DNA of 64,000 bases, taken from NCBI GenBank assembly GCA_963838805.1, contig CAWISK010000008.1, positions 415,348 through 479,347 on the forward strand. Reading direction: 5' to 3'. How positions within the stretch are numbered: position 1 is the stretch's first letter; each line of letters starts with the position of its first letter. Below the pieces are notes generated by a model. That model had not been told where the DNA came from, made no database searches, and saw only the letters and a list, made by a program, of their open reading frames with translations. The DNA comes from CAVRQM01 sp963838805 (lineage in GTDB: Bacteria; Pseudomonadota; Alphaproteobacteria; Acetobacterales; Acetobacteraceae). Positions 9,518 through 17,947 of the stretch are shown here, one piece after another. The position numbers and the translations under genes are program-made.

Positions 9518-11745
9518 TGCGCCGTGCCGCGCTGCTGGCGGGCGTGGCGGGCCTGTGTCTCGCGGCGGCCTTCGCCGCCCGCGCCCAGTTCGCGGGCATC
9601 GGCGGCGGCAGCCAGCCGGTCTCGCGCAACGAGCCGGTGTTCTATCAGGCCGATACGGCGAGCTACGACCGCGACCGGGGCTTCGTGACGCTGTCCGGCC
9701 ATGTCGAGATCTGGCAGGGCAATCGCGTGCTGCATGCCGACCGGGTGACCTATGACCGCAATACCGGGGTGGCCGCCGCGAGCGGGCACGTCGTGCTGCT
9801 GGAACCGGACGGGCAGGTGCTGTTCAGCAACTACGCCGAACTGTCGGGCGGAATGAAGGAAGGCATCCTGCGCAGCTTTTCGGCGCAGCTCGCCGAGAAT
9901 GGCAGGCTCGCCGCCAATGGCGCGCGCCGCACCGGGGGCCAGATCAACGAATTGAGCCGGGCGATCTACTCGACCTGCAATTTGTGCCGGCAGCATCCCG
10001 ATCGGCCGCCACTATGGGATCTGCGCGCCCGCTCGGCGGTGCAGGACACGGTCAACAAGCGGATCGAGTATCGCGACGTGGTGCTCGATTTCTACGGCGT
10101 GCCGGTCCTGTACATGCCGTATTTCACCCATGCCGATCCTTCGGTGAAGCGCGCCAGCGGCTTCCTGGTGCCGGTCTTCGGGCAGTCCAGCCATCTCGGG
10201 CCGTATGTCGCGATCCCTTATTACTGGGTGCTCGACAAGCAATCGGATGTCACGATCACGCCCACGATCGCCGCCGATGCCGGCCCGGCACTCGACGCCA
10301 CCTATCGCCGCGCCTTCAATAATGGCCAGGTGTCGATCAATGGCTCGGTTGCCTACGACCAGAACGCGGCGCAGGCCGCCGTCTTCGCCCACGGCCAGTT
10401 CGCGCTCAATGACGAGTGGCGTTACGGCTTCGACATCAACCGCGCCAGTTCCAGCGCCTATCTGCGGGATTTCAAGATCGGCGGCGGCCTCGCCGACCTG
10501 CTCACCAGCCAGGTCTATCTCGAGGGATTCGGTCAGGGCGCCTATGCCAGACTGGACGCGCGCGCCTATCAGGGTCTGTCCTCGCGCTATGTCGCGGCAC
10601 AGCTCCCCTACGTGCTGCCGCGCTACGAATACAGTTTCGTGGGCGAGCCGGACGCGCTGGGCGGTCGGTTCTCGCTCGACACCCAGAATTTCAACGTCTA
10701 CCGCCAGCAGGGCACGAACACCCAGCGCGCGAGCCTGAGCCTGAACTGGGAGCGCCCGGCCACCGGCGCGTTCGGCGAGCTGTACAAGCTGATCCTGCAC
10801 GTGGACAGCGCCGTGTATCACGCGACCCAGCTCGACCAGCAGCCGAGTTTCGGCCCGGAAAACGCCGCCGATGCCGGCCAGGCAATGCCGACCGCGGCGC
10901 TCAACATGCGCTGGCCGTTCTCGCGCAATGCCGGGCGGTGGGGAACCCAGGTGATCGAGCCGATCGTGCAGGTGATCGCCGCACCGTACGGCTCGAGCTA
11001 CGGCATCGGCACCCATGCCGACGGCATCACCTTCGTCAACAGCCTCATCCCGAACGAGGACAGCGTGGGGCTGGAGTTCACGGACGCCAACCTGTTCAGC
11101 CTCAATCGGTTCCCCGGCATCGACCGGCTGGAGGGCGGCCCGCGCGCGGCCGCGGCCTTGCACGCCGCCTGGTATCTTCCGTCGGGCGCCGTGATCGACG
11201 GGATGGTGGGGCAGTCCTATCGCCTGAAGAAGGACAACGCATTCCTGCCCGGCTCGGGCCTGGAGGACACTGTTTCGGATGTCGTGGCCCGGCAGACCTT
11301 CACGCCGAACCCGTTCTTCGACCTAACGGCGCGCGAGCGGTTCGATCCCCACACTTTCGACGTCCGCTTCGCCGATGCGCTGGCGTCGGCGGGACCGCCC
11401 TGGCTGCGGGTCAGCGGCGGCTACGTCTTCGAGACGACCAACCTGACCAATTACTATAACACGCCGCCGACCGGGGTTCTGCCGGGGCCTACGAACAACG
11501 AGATCGCGCTCGGCGTCAACACGGCTCTCGGCCACTACCGCTTCGGCGCCTCCGCCCGGCAAGACCTGCAAACCGGCAAGATGGTGTCGCTCGGCGTCGC
11601 CGGCGCCTATGAGGACGAGTGCTTCATCTTCAGCACCAACCTCTTCCGCCGCTATACGTCGCTCGATGGCGACAACGGCGCTACCACCGTCCTGTTCCAG
11701 ATCACGTTCAAGACCGTCGGCACCTTCGGCTTCCATGCCTTCTAG
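9517..11745 (+). CDS. lptD: LPS-assembly outer membrane protein LptD
   Basis: A 742-aa protein with an N-terminal signal peptide (about residues 1-23, ending at ARAQ). The OstA/LptA-like domain follows, with repeats such as LSGHVEIWQGNRVLHADRVTYDR, and then a long beta-barrel rich in alternating aromatic residues. A cysteine pair (STCNLC) follows the periplasmic domain and a single cysteine (DECFIF) lies near the C-terminus. This is consistent with the inter-domain disulphide bonding known for LptD. The ATG at 9517 overlaps the lptG stop. The protein inserts LPS into the outer leaflet of the outer membrane; the downstream surA encodes the chaperone that helps fold it. Confidence 0.95.
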   Translation: MRRAALLAGVAGLCLAAAFAARAQFAGIGGGSQPVSRNEPVFYQADTASYDRDRGFVTLSGHVEIWQGNRVLHADRVTYDRNTGVAAASGHVVLLEPDGQVLFSNYAELSGGMKEGILRSFSAQLAENGRLAANGARRTGGQINELSRAIYSTCNLCRQHPDRPPLWDLRARSAVQDTVNKRIEYRDVVLDFYGVPVLYMPYFTHADPSVKRASGFLVPVFGQSSHLGPYVAIPYYWVLDKQSDVTITPTIAADAGPALDATYRRAFNNGQVSINGSVAYDQNAAQAAVFAHGQFALNDEWRYGFDINRASSSAYLRDFKIGGGLADLLTSQVYLEGFGQGAYARLDARAYQGLSSRYVAAQLPYVLPRYEYSFVGEPDALGGRFSLDTQNFNVYRQQGTNTQRASLSLNWERPATGAFGELYKLILHVDSAVYHATQLDQQPSFGPENAADAGQAMPTAALNMRWPFSRNAGRWGTQVIEPIVQVIAAPYGSSYGIGTHADGITFVNSLIPNEDSVGLEFTDANLFSLNRFPGIDRLEGGPRAAAALHAAWYLPSGAVIDGMVGQSYRLKKDNAFLPGSGLEDTVSDVVARQTFTPNPFFDLTARERFDPHTFDVRFADALASAGPPWLRVSGGYVFETTNLTNYYNTPPTGVLPGPTNNEIALGVNTALGHYRFGASARQDLQTGKMVSLGVAGAYEDECFIFSTNLFRRYTSLDGDNGATTVLFQITFKTVGTFGFHAF

Positions 11746-11799
11746 CCGCGCGCACGGCCCGCGTCTGGCCCGGAGCAGCCCCCTGGAGTATGTTTTGCC

Positions 11800-13131
11800 A
11801 TGCGTTGCTTCCCGCTTCCCGTAGCGTCCGTCGCCGTCGCCGCGCTTGCCTGCGCGCTGGTCTGCGCCGCGCCGCGCACCGCCCGAGCGCAGGACAACGC
11901 AGGCGCCGCGCCGCCCGTGGCAGCGCCGCCGGCCGATACGGCGTCGATCGTGGCGGTGGTCAATGGCGACGTGATCAGCCGCGAGGATGTGGAGAGCCGC
12001 CGCCGCCTGTTCGCGCTCTCCTCCGGCCTGCCGATCAGCCCGGACGTGCTGGACCGGCTGACGCCGCAGATCACCCGCCAGCTGATCGACGAAAAGCTGC
12101 GCCTGCAGGAAATCCAGCGGCGGCAGATCGTCGTTTCCGATCAGGACATCGCCAAGGCGATCGGCGAGGTGGAGAGCCGCAACGGCATGGCCCCTGGCAC
12201 GCTGCGCAAGCGGCTGGAGGCGAGCGGAGTGGGCATGCGCACGCTGATCGACCAGATCCGCGTGCAGATCGGCTGGACGCGCGTGCTGCGCGAGGTGCTG
12301 GGGCCGCGGGTGCAGGTGACGGACGCCGACATCGCCGAACAGATGGCCATCCTCAAATCCGAGATCGGCCAGACCGAGTATCAGGTGGGCGAGATCTTCA
12401 TTCCCGTGGAGACCCCGCAAGCGGCGGCCGAGGCGCAGAAATTCGCCGATCTGGTGATCCAGCAACTGCATCAGGGCGTGCCGTTCCCGGTGGCCGCAAC
12501 GCAATTCAGCCAGAGCGAGACCGCACTGACCGGCGGCGATCTGGGCTGGGTGCAGCCGGACAATCTCGATCCGGCGGTGGTCGCCATCCTGGCACGGATG
12601 CCGGTGGGCGCCATCAGCGATCCCATTCGCGTGCCGGGCGGCATCGACATCGTGACCCTTCGCGGCAAGCGCGACATCGGCCGCGACATGGAAAATATCC
12701 TGACCATGCGCCAGGCGTTCGTGCCATTCACGACGCCGCTCAATCCGCAGGCGCCGACCGATCAGCAGAAGCAGGCGCTCACGCAGGCGCAGCATCTGTC
12801 CGCCACCGCCACAAGCTGCGACGAGATCGAGGCCGCGAACAAGCAGTTCGGCAGCAATCATCCGGCCGATCCCGGCCCGGTGCAGTTGAGCGCCGTGCCG
12901 CAGCCGATGCACGGCGTCCTGGAAGCCCTGCAACCCGGCCACGCCAGCAAGCCGCTCGTCGCCCAGGACGGGATCGCTGTCGTGATGATCTGTTCGAGCG
13001 AGACCAAGCCCGCGGGCCTGCCCAGCAAGCAAGAGATGTCGCAGCGCATACTGAGCGAGCGGATCGAGCTGACCTCGCGCCAGTTGCAGCGCGACCTGCG
13101 GCGCCGCGCGATCATCGAGCAGCGCGCCTGA
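11800..13131 (+). CDS. surA: Periplasmic peptidyl-prolyl isomerase/chaperone SurA
   Basis: A 443-aa protein with a signal peptide (cleavage near ARAQD, about residue 30), a SurA N-terminal domain (VNGDVISREDVESR, QLIDEKLRLQE) and one recognisable parvulin domain (EYQVGEIFIPV, LGWVQPDNLDPAV, PIRVPGGIDIV). Known: SurA escorts outer-membrane proteins, including LptD, through the periplasm. The gene lies 54 bases after lptD and 11 bases before rsmA. In many alphaproteobacteria pdxA lies between surA and rsmA; here it is absent. Frame intact. Confidence 0.92.
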   Translation: MRCFPLPVASVAVAALACALVCAAPRTARAQDNAGAAPPVAAPPADTASIVAVVNGDVISREDVESRRRLFALSSGLPISPDVLDRLTPQITRQLIDEKLRLQEIQRRQIVVSDQDIAKAIGEVESRNGMAPGTLRKRLEASGVGMRTLIDQIRVQIGWTRVLREVLGPRVQVTDADIAEQMAILKSEIGQTEYQVGEIFIPVETPQAAAEAQKFADLVIQQLHQGVPFPVAATQFSQSETALTGGDLGWVQPDNLDPAVVAILARMPVGAISDPIRVPGGIDIVTLRGKRDIGRDMENILTMRQAFVPFTTPLNPQAPTDQQKQALTQAQHLSATATSCDEIEAANKQFGSNHPADPGPVQLSAVPQPMHGVLEALQPGHASKPLVAQDGIAVVMICSSETKPAGLPSKQEMSQRILSERIELTSRQLQRDLRRRAIIEQRA

Positions 13132-13142
13132 TCGCACCCGCC

Positions 13143-13961
13143 ATGCGCCCGGCGCTGCGCGAGGTCATCGCGCGGCACGGGCTGGATGCCCGCCGGGCGC
13201 TCGGCCAGCATTTCCTGCTCGACGCCAATCTGTGCGCCCGGGTGGCGCGGCAGGCGGGCGATCTGGCCGGGCGGCACGTGGTCGAGATCGGTCCGGGTCC
13301 GGGCGGCCTGACGCGCGCCTTGCTGGACAGTCCCGCCGCCAGCATCATCGCCGTCGAGATCGATGCGCGGGCGGTGGGCGCGATCAGGGAGCTCGCGGAC
13401 GAGGCCCGTGGCCGGCTGCGCGTGATCGAGGCCGATGCGCTCGGCCTCGATCTGGTGCCGCTGGTGCCGGCGCCGCGCCAGATCGTCGCCAATCTGCCCT
13501 ACAATATCGCCTCGCCGCTGCTGATAGGCTGGTTGCGGCAGGCGGCGGCATGGGAGCGGATGACGCTCATGTTCCAGCAGGAGGTCGCCGAGCGGATCTG
13601 CGCCGCGCCGGACACCGCTTCCTATGGGCGGCTGTCGGTGCTGGCGCAGTTCCTGTGCGCGGCGGATTTCTGTTTCCGCATTCCGCCCGAGGCGTTCGCG
13701 CCGCCGCCGAAGGTCTGGTCGGCGGTCGTGACCCTGGTGCCGCGTCCCGTGCAACCGCTGCCGACGCTGGTGGCGGCGATGGAGCGTCTGACTGCGGCCG
13801 CGTTCGGCCAGCGGCGCAAGATGCTGCGCGGCTCGCTGCGCAGGCTGGGCGGGTCGTCGCTGCTGGACCGGGCCGGCATCTCGGACGAAAGGCGGGCGGA
13901 GACGCTGAGCGTGGCCGAGTTCGCCACCCTCGCCGGCCTGCTGGCGAGCGAGGCCCTCTGA
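13143..13961 (+). CDS. rsmA: 16S rRNA (adenine(1518)-N(6)/adenine(1519)-N(6))-dimethyltransferase RsmA (KsgA)
   Basis: A 272-aa protein with LGQHFLLD at the N-terminus, the SAM-binding loop EIGPGPGGLTRALL, the catalytic NLPYNIASPLL motif and the C-terminal FGQRRKMLRGSL segment. All are hallmarks of KsgA/RsmA, which dimethylates two adjacent adenines near the 3' end of 16S rRNA during late 30S assembly. The gene follows surA by 11 bases and its TGA overlaps the tlyA ATG by one base, so it belongs to the lpt-surA transcription unit. Confidence 0.97.
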   Translation: MRPALREVIARHGLDARRALGQHFLLDANLCARVARQAGDLAGRHVVEIGPGPGGLTRALLDSPAASIIAVEIDARAVGAIRELADEARGRLRVIEADALGLDLVPLVPAPRQIVANLPYNIASPLLIGWLRQAAAWERMTLMFQQEVAERICAAPDTASYGRLSVLAQFLCAADFCFRIPPEAFAPPPKVWSAVVTLVPRPVQPLPTLVAAMERLTAAAFGQRRKMLRGSLRRLGGSSLLDRAGISDERRAETLSVAEFATLAGLLASEAL

Positions 13962-14710
13962 TGGGAACGCCGCGCATCCGCGCAGACCAACGGCTGGTGG
14001 AGCTGGGCCTGGCCGAGAGCCGCGCGCGGGCGCAGGCGCTGATCCTGGCGGGCAAGGTGTTCGCGGGCGAGCTGCGCGTCGAGAAGGCGGGGCAGGAGGT
14101 ACGGGACGGCGTGCGACTGGAAGTGCGCGGCCAGGATCATCCGTGGGTCTCGCGCGGCGGCATCAAGCTCGCCCACGCGCTCGATCTGTTCGGCCTCGAT
14201 CCGGCCGGACGGGTGTGCATGGATGTCGGCGCCTCGACCGGCGGCTTTACCGACGTGCTGCTATCGCGGAATGCAACGCGCGTGCATGCGGTCGATGTAG
14301 GGCACGGTCAGCTTGCCTGGAGGCTGCGCAACGATCCGCGCGTCGTGGTGCATGAACGCTGCAACGCACGCTATCTGACCGCGTCGGTCATCGGCGAGCC
14401 GGTCGCGGCGTTGGTGTGCGATGCGAGCTTTATCGGGCTCGCGACCGTGCTGCCGGCGCCGCTTGCGCTGTGCGAGTACGGCGCCTGGGCGGTGGCGCTC
14501 ATCAAGCCGCAATTCGAGGCCGGACCCGGTGCAGTGGGCAAGGGCGGCGTGGTGCGCGACCCGGCGGTGCATCGGCAGGTCTGTGCCAGCGTCATGGATT
14601 GGTGGCGCGCGCTGCCGGGCTGGACCGTGCTGGGGCTGGGCGAAAGCCCGATCACCGGACCGGAGGGCAACCGCGAGTTCCTGATCGCCGCGCGGCGCGA
14701 GGAGTCGTGA
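13961..14710 (+). CDS. tlyA: TlyA family rRNA methyltransferase/hemolysin A-like protein
   Basis: A 249-aa protein with an N-terminal S4 RNA-binding domain (RADQRLVELGLAESRARAQ, the AGKVF region) followed by an FtsJ-type methyltransferase domain (SRGGIKLAHAL, MDVGASTGGFTDVLL, DASFIGL, LIKPQFEAG). Known: TlyA proteins 2'-O-methylate rRNA cytidines and were first described as hemolysins. The usual alphaproteobacterial neighbour is dxs, which is not seen here. TGATG overlap with rsmA implies translational coupling. Convergent with the LysR gene, with 2 bases between the stops. Confidence 0.88.
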   Translation: MGTPRIRADQRLVELGLAESRARAQALILAGKVFAGELRVEKAGQEVRDGVRLEVRGQDHPWVSRGGIKLAHALDLFGLDPAGRVCMDVGASTGGFTDVLLSRNATRVHAVDVGHGQLAWRLRNDPRVVVHERCNARYLTASVIGEPVAALVCDASFIGLATVLPAPLALCEYGAWAVALIKPQFEAGPGAVGKGGVVRDPAVHRQVCASVMDWWRALPGWTVLGLGESPITGPEGNREFLIAARREES

Positions 14711-14712
14711 CC

Positions 14713-15618
14713 TCAGCTCAGGGTGGCGCGGATCACGCCGAGGCGTGCCAGGGCGCGGGCGGCATGGTCCAGAAAGGCGCGCAGTCTCGGCGCCATGTGG
14801 CGGCCGCCAGGGGTGACGAGGTGGACCGGGAGTGCCGGCGGTTCGCAGTCCGGCAGCAGGGAAGTGAGCGCGCCCGAGGCGAGATCGTCGGCCACCTGGT
14901 ACGAAAGCGCCGTGGCGATGCCGAGTCCGGCGCGCGCGGCCACCAGCGCCGCCTCCACGTCGTTCACCACCAGCCGCGGTGCAAGCCGCACGGTGCGTGT
15001 CCGGCCACCCTCGTGAAAGCGCCACTGCACGGGCATGGCCCGGCTGGCCGTGAAAATCGTGGCGTGGCCAGCGAGTGCCGACGGGCGCTCTGGCGCGCCG
15101 TGTGATCCGATGTAGGCGGGGCTTGCCACGAGCATGCGCCGCACCGCGCCGACCCGGCGGGCAATGAGCGAGGACTCCGCCAGCGGGCCGATCCGCACCG
15201 CCGCGTCCAGCCCCTCCTCGACAAGGTCGAGATTGCGGTCGGCCAGCACCAGTTCCACCTGCACCTCCGGATGGGCGTCGAGAAAGCTCGCGACCAGCGG
15301 CGTCACGTGCCGGCGCCCGAAGTTGACCGGCGCCGTCACGCGGACCAGCCCGCGCAAGGGCGTCTCGTTCGCGTCGCGCACCGCGTCGGCATAGTTGCCC
15401 AGCACGGCGCGGGCCGCCTCCGCGAGCCGCCGCCCTGCCTCGGTCGGGGCCGCGCGGCGCGTCGTGCGCTCCACCAGCCGCGCGCCCACTCGCTCTTCGA
15501 GCGCGGCCAGGATTTGGGTGATGGCGGGAGCGGAGCGGCGCAGCCGGCGCGCGGCTGCGGCAAGGCTGCCGCCGTCGAGGATGGCGACCAGCACCGCGAG
15601 TTCGTCCAGCCGGTCCAT
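14713..15618 (-). CDS. LysR family transcriptional regulator
   Basis: A 301-aa regulator: a winged helix-turn-helix at residues 1-60 (DELAVLVAILDGGSLAAAARRL, SAPAITQILAALEERVGARL) and a LysR substrate-binding domain after about residue 90. ATG 15618 fits the usual LysR N-terminus (MDRLDELAVL); an upstream start at 15681 would add 21 unrelated residues. It is divergent from a glutathione transferase fragment and a PNPOx-like flavoprotein, its likely target operon (inference). The effector is unknown. Confidence 0.88.
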   Translation of the reverse strand: MDRLDELAVLVAILDGGSLAAAARRLRRSAPAITQILAALEERVGARLVERTTRRAAPTEAGRRLAEAARAVLGNYADAVRDANETPLRGLVRVTAPVNFGRRHVTPLVASFLDAHPEVQVELVLADRNLDLVEEGLDAAVRIGPLAESSLIARRVGAVRRMLVASPAYIGSHGAPERPSALAGHATIFTASRAMPVQWRFHEGGRTRTVRLAPRLVVNDVEAALVAARAGLGIATALSYQVADDLASGALTSLLPDCEPPALPVHLVTPGGRHMAPRLRAFLDHAARALARLGVIRATLS

Positions 15619-15717
15619 TCGGCATTCCGATTTTTGGAAGATTGAGTTGCAGTCTAGCCGGGTTTGCTGCTCGTGGGGCAAGGATCAGATTGGCCGCAGC
15701 AAGTCGTGAGGCCGTCG

Positions 15718-15837
15718 ATGACCGAACCCTCCCTGATCCTGCGCGCCACGAGGCGGTCCGGGCACGCGCACCGCGTCGAGCTGCTGCTGCACATGCTGGA
15801 TTTATCCTACGTCTATCGCGAAGCGTTGGCGGCGTAG
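15718..15837 (+). pseudogene. Truncated glutathione S-transferase N-terminal fragment
   Basis: A 39-codon ORF beginning ATG ACC GAA. It shows the start of a glutathione transferase thioredoxin-fold domain: SGHAHRVELLLHMLDLSYVY matches the SGH.HRVEL..... LPY pattern of bacterial GSTs. TAG at 15835 ends it after the second strand, and no GST continuation is found in any frame before the next gene at 15848. It is probably a deletion remnant of a GST gene once paired with the flavoprotein and controlled by the divergent LysR protein. Confidence 0.6.
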
Positions 15838-15847
15838 GCGCTCGCCC

Positions 15848-16751
15848 ATGCTGTTCCATGCGGGAGAGAGGGAGGCGCAGGCGCGGGCGGGGGTGGAGGT
15901 GCGCCACGCCCCGATCCGCGACTTCATGCCCGAGCAGCATCGGCGATTTCTTCGCGGGTCTGCCGGTGATTTTCGTGGCGCTCGCGGGCGAGCAGGGGTG
16001 GCCGTGGGCGACGGCGCTGGCCGGTCCCGCCGGGTTCGTGACCAGCCCCGATCCGCGCAGCCTGCGCATCGCGCGCCTGCCTGCCCGGGATGATCCGGCG
16101 CTGGCCGGCTTGCGTCCGGGTGCTGCGGTGGGCCTGCTGGGCATCGACCTGGCGACGCGCCGGCGCAACCGGGCAAACGGCGTCGTCCGCGCGGTCGAGG
16201 GCGACGCATTCAGCGTCGAGATACGGCAGAGCTTCGGCAATTGCGCGCAATACATCCAGGCCCGCGAGCCGGAAGACCGGATGATCGCGCCGCCCGGAGC
16301 CGCTGAGCGGCTGAATGGTCTTGACGAAGCGGCGCGCACGCTGATTGCCGGCGCCGATACGTTCTTCGTGGCGTCCGGCAACGCGGCAGAGGGGCTGGAC
16401 ATGTCCCATCGCGGCGGCCGTCCCGGCTTCGTGCGCGTCGATGGCGACGTGCTGACCATCCCGGACTTCCGCGGCAACCGCTATTTCAACACGCTCGGCA
16501 ATCTGCTGCTGGACCCTCGGGCGGGGCTCCTGTTCGTGGATTTCGCGACCGGCGAGCTGCTGCACCTGCAAGGCCGGGCCGAAGTGTTGTGGGCGTGCAG
16601 CGAGACCCAGGAGATTGCGGGCGCCGAACGGCTATGGCGCGTGCGGCTCACCGGCGGGTGGCGCCGTCGCGCCGCCCTGCCGCTGCGCTGGATGTTCCAG
16701 ACCTATGCGCCCACGACCGAGCGTACCGGAATCTGGCCGCAGCGCCGCTGA
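15848..16751 (+). CDS. Pyridoxamine 5'-phosphate oxidase-like FMN-binding protein (one frame break)
   Basis: Frames join near 15945 by a one-base insertion (CGGCG) to give 300 aa. The N-terminus reads FHAGEREAQARAG and IRDFMPEQH. It is followed by the split-barrel flavin-binding fold with WATALAGPAGFVTSPDPRSL, a repeat of the barrel (NRYFNTLGNLLLDPRAGLLFVDF) and LLHLQGRAEV. Known: this PNPOx subgroup often lies beside GST genes under a divergent LysR regulator, as here. The substrate is unknown, and this is not the vitamin B6 enzyme PdxH. Confidence 0.8.
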
Positions 16752-16843
16752 CACGCTCCGGCCAGTGCCGCATCCGCATCTTCGCATAAGGGGCGGATCT
16801 GTTATCGTCGGAGCGCGCGTGGCTGAATCGGGAGTTCTGGAAC

Positions 16844-17947
16844 GTGCCGCAAAGCCTGCGCGCACTGTTGTTGCAACTGATGCTCACCCCCGGCCTCTCC
16901 GGCTACGAGGGCCGGGTGCGGAGCCGCATCCGGGCGGCACTGCAGGGGATCGGCGCGGCCAGGACCGACCGGGCCGGCAATCTGATCCTGACACTCCTGG
17001 GCGCCGACCCGTCCGCGCCCAGCGTCATGCTGTTCACCCACATGGATCAGCTCGGGCTGATCGTGCGGCGGATCGAGGCGGGCGGAATGCTGCGGGTCGA
17101 GCGGCTGGGCGGCGTGCCGGAGCGCGCGCTGGCCGGGCAGGCGGTGCTGTGCTGCGTGGGCGAGGGGCGGGACCGGCTGGGCGTGATCGCCCATAAGAGC
17201 CACCACGCGACCCCGCAGGACGAGAAATACCGTGTCGTCCCGGTCGCCGACCTGTTCATCGACATCGGCGCGCGCGACGCGGCCGAGGTACGCGAAGCCG
17301 GCATCGATATCGGCACGCCGGTTGTCTATGCGCCGCGCGCGCTGGAGATCGGCGAGGATCGCATCGCCGGAACCTCGGTCGATGACCGCGCCGGCTGTGC
17401 CGTGCTGGTGGAGGTGGCCCGCGCGCTGGCGGCGGAGCCGCCGCCGGCCACGGTGCATTGCGTGTTCTCGGTGCAGGAGGAGTTCAATCTGCGCGGCGCG
17501 ATGATCGCGGCCGAGGCGCTGCGGCCGGACATCGCTATCCAGCTCGATCTGATGCTGGCTACGGACACGCCCGATCTGGCGCAGCGCGGCGAATGCGTGC
17601 TGGGTGGCGGCCCGGCGATGAGTCTCTACAGCTTTCACGGACGTGGCACGCTGAACGGCCTGATCGCGCATCCGGCGCTGGTCGATCTGTTCCAGCGCGC
17701 CGCTGCGAGATCCGGCATTGCGTTGCAGCGCAGCGCGCAGGTGGGCGTGCTGACCGACAATTCCTATGTGCAGCTTGTCGGGCAGGGAGTCGCCTGTCTC
17801 GATCTGGGATTCCCGATGCGCTACTCGCATTCGGCCCTGGAGATGTGCGACATTGGCGACCTGCATGAGCTGATGCGTCTGCTGATTGCCGGCGTGCGCG
17901 CGATCTCCGCCGATTTCTCCCTCGATCGCGACAGGTTCGACGCATGA
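16844..17947 (+). CDS. M42 family metallopeptidase (glutamyl aminopeptidase/endoglucanase-like)
   Basis: A 367-aa protein starting at GTG 16844. Metal and catalytic motifs of M42 enzymes are present: FTHMDQLG, GTSVDDRAG, QEEFNLRGA and the C-terminal RYSHSALE. Known: M42 enzymes form large dodecameric cytosolic aminopeptidases with two Zn/Co ions per subunit. Its stop overlaps the start of an FGGY kinase (ATGA at 17944), so the two are translationally coupled. A peptidase coupled to a sugar kinase has no obvious shared pathway. Substrate not predicted. Confidence 0.85.
   Translation: MPQSLRALLLQLMLTPGLSGYEGRVRSRIRAALQGIGAARTDRAGNLILTLLGADPSAPSVMLFTHMDQLGLIVRRIEAGGMLRVERLGGVPERALAGQAVLCCVGEGRDRLGVIAHKSHHATPQDEKYRVVPVADLFIDIGARDAAEVREAGIDIGTPVVYAPRALEIGEDRIAGTSVDDRAGCAVLVEVARALAAEPPPATVHCVFSVQEEFNLRGAMIAAEALRPDIAIQLDLMLATDTPDLAQRGECVLGGGPAMSLYSFHGRGTLNGLIAHPALVDLFQRAAARSGIALQRSAQVGVLTDNSYVQLVGQGVACLDLGFPMRYSHSALEMCDIGDLHELMRLLIAGVRAISADFSLDRDRFDA

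Noticed and set aside
11323..13137. A 604-codon minus-strand open frame opposite lptD and surA
   Set aside because: Antisense to clear lptD/surA coding sequence; His/Arg/Gln-rich with no motif.
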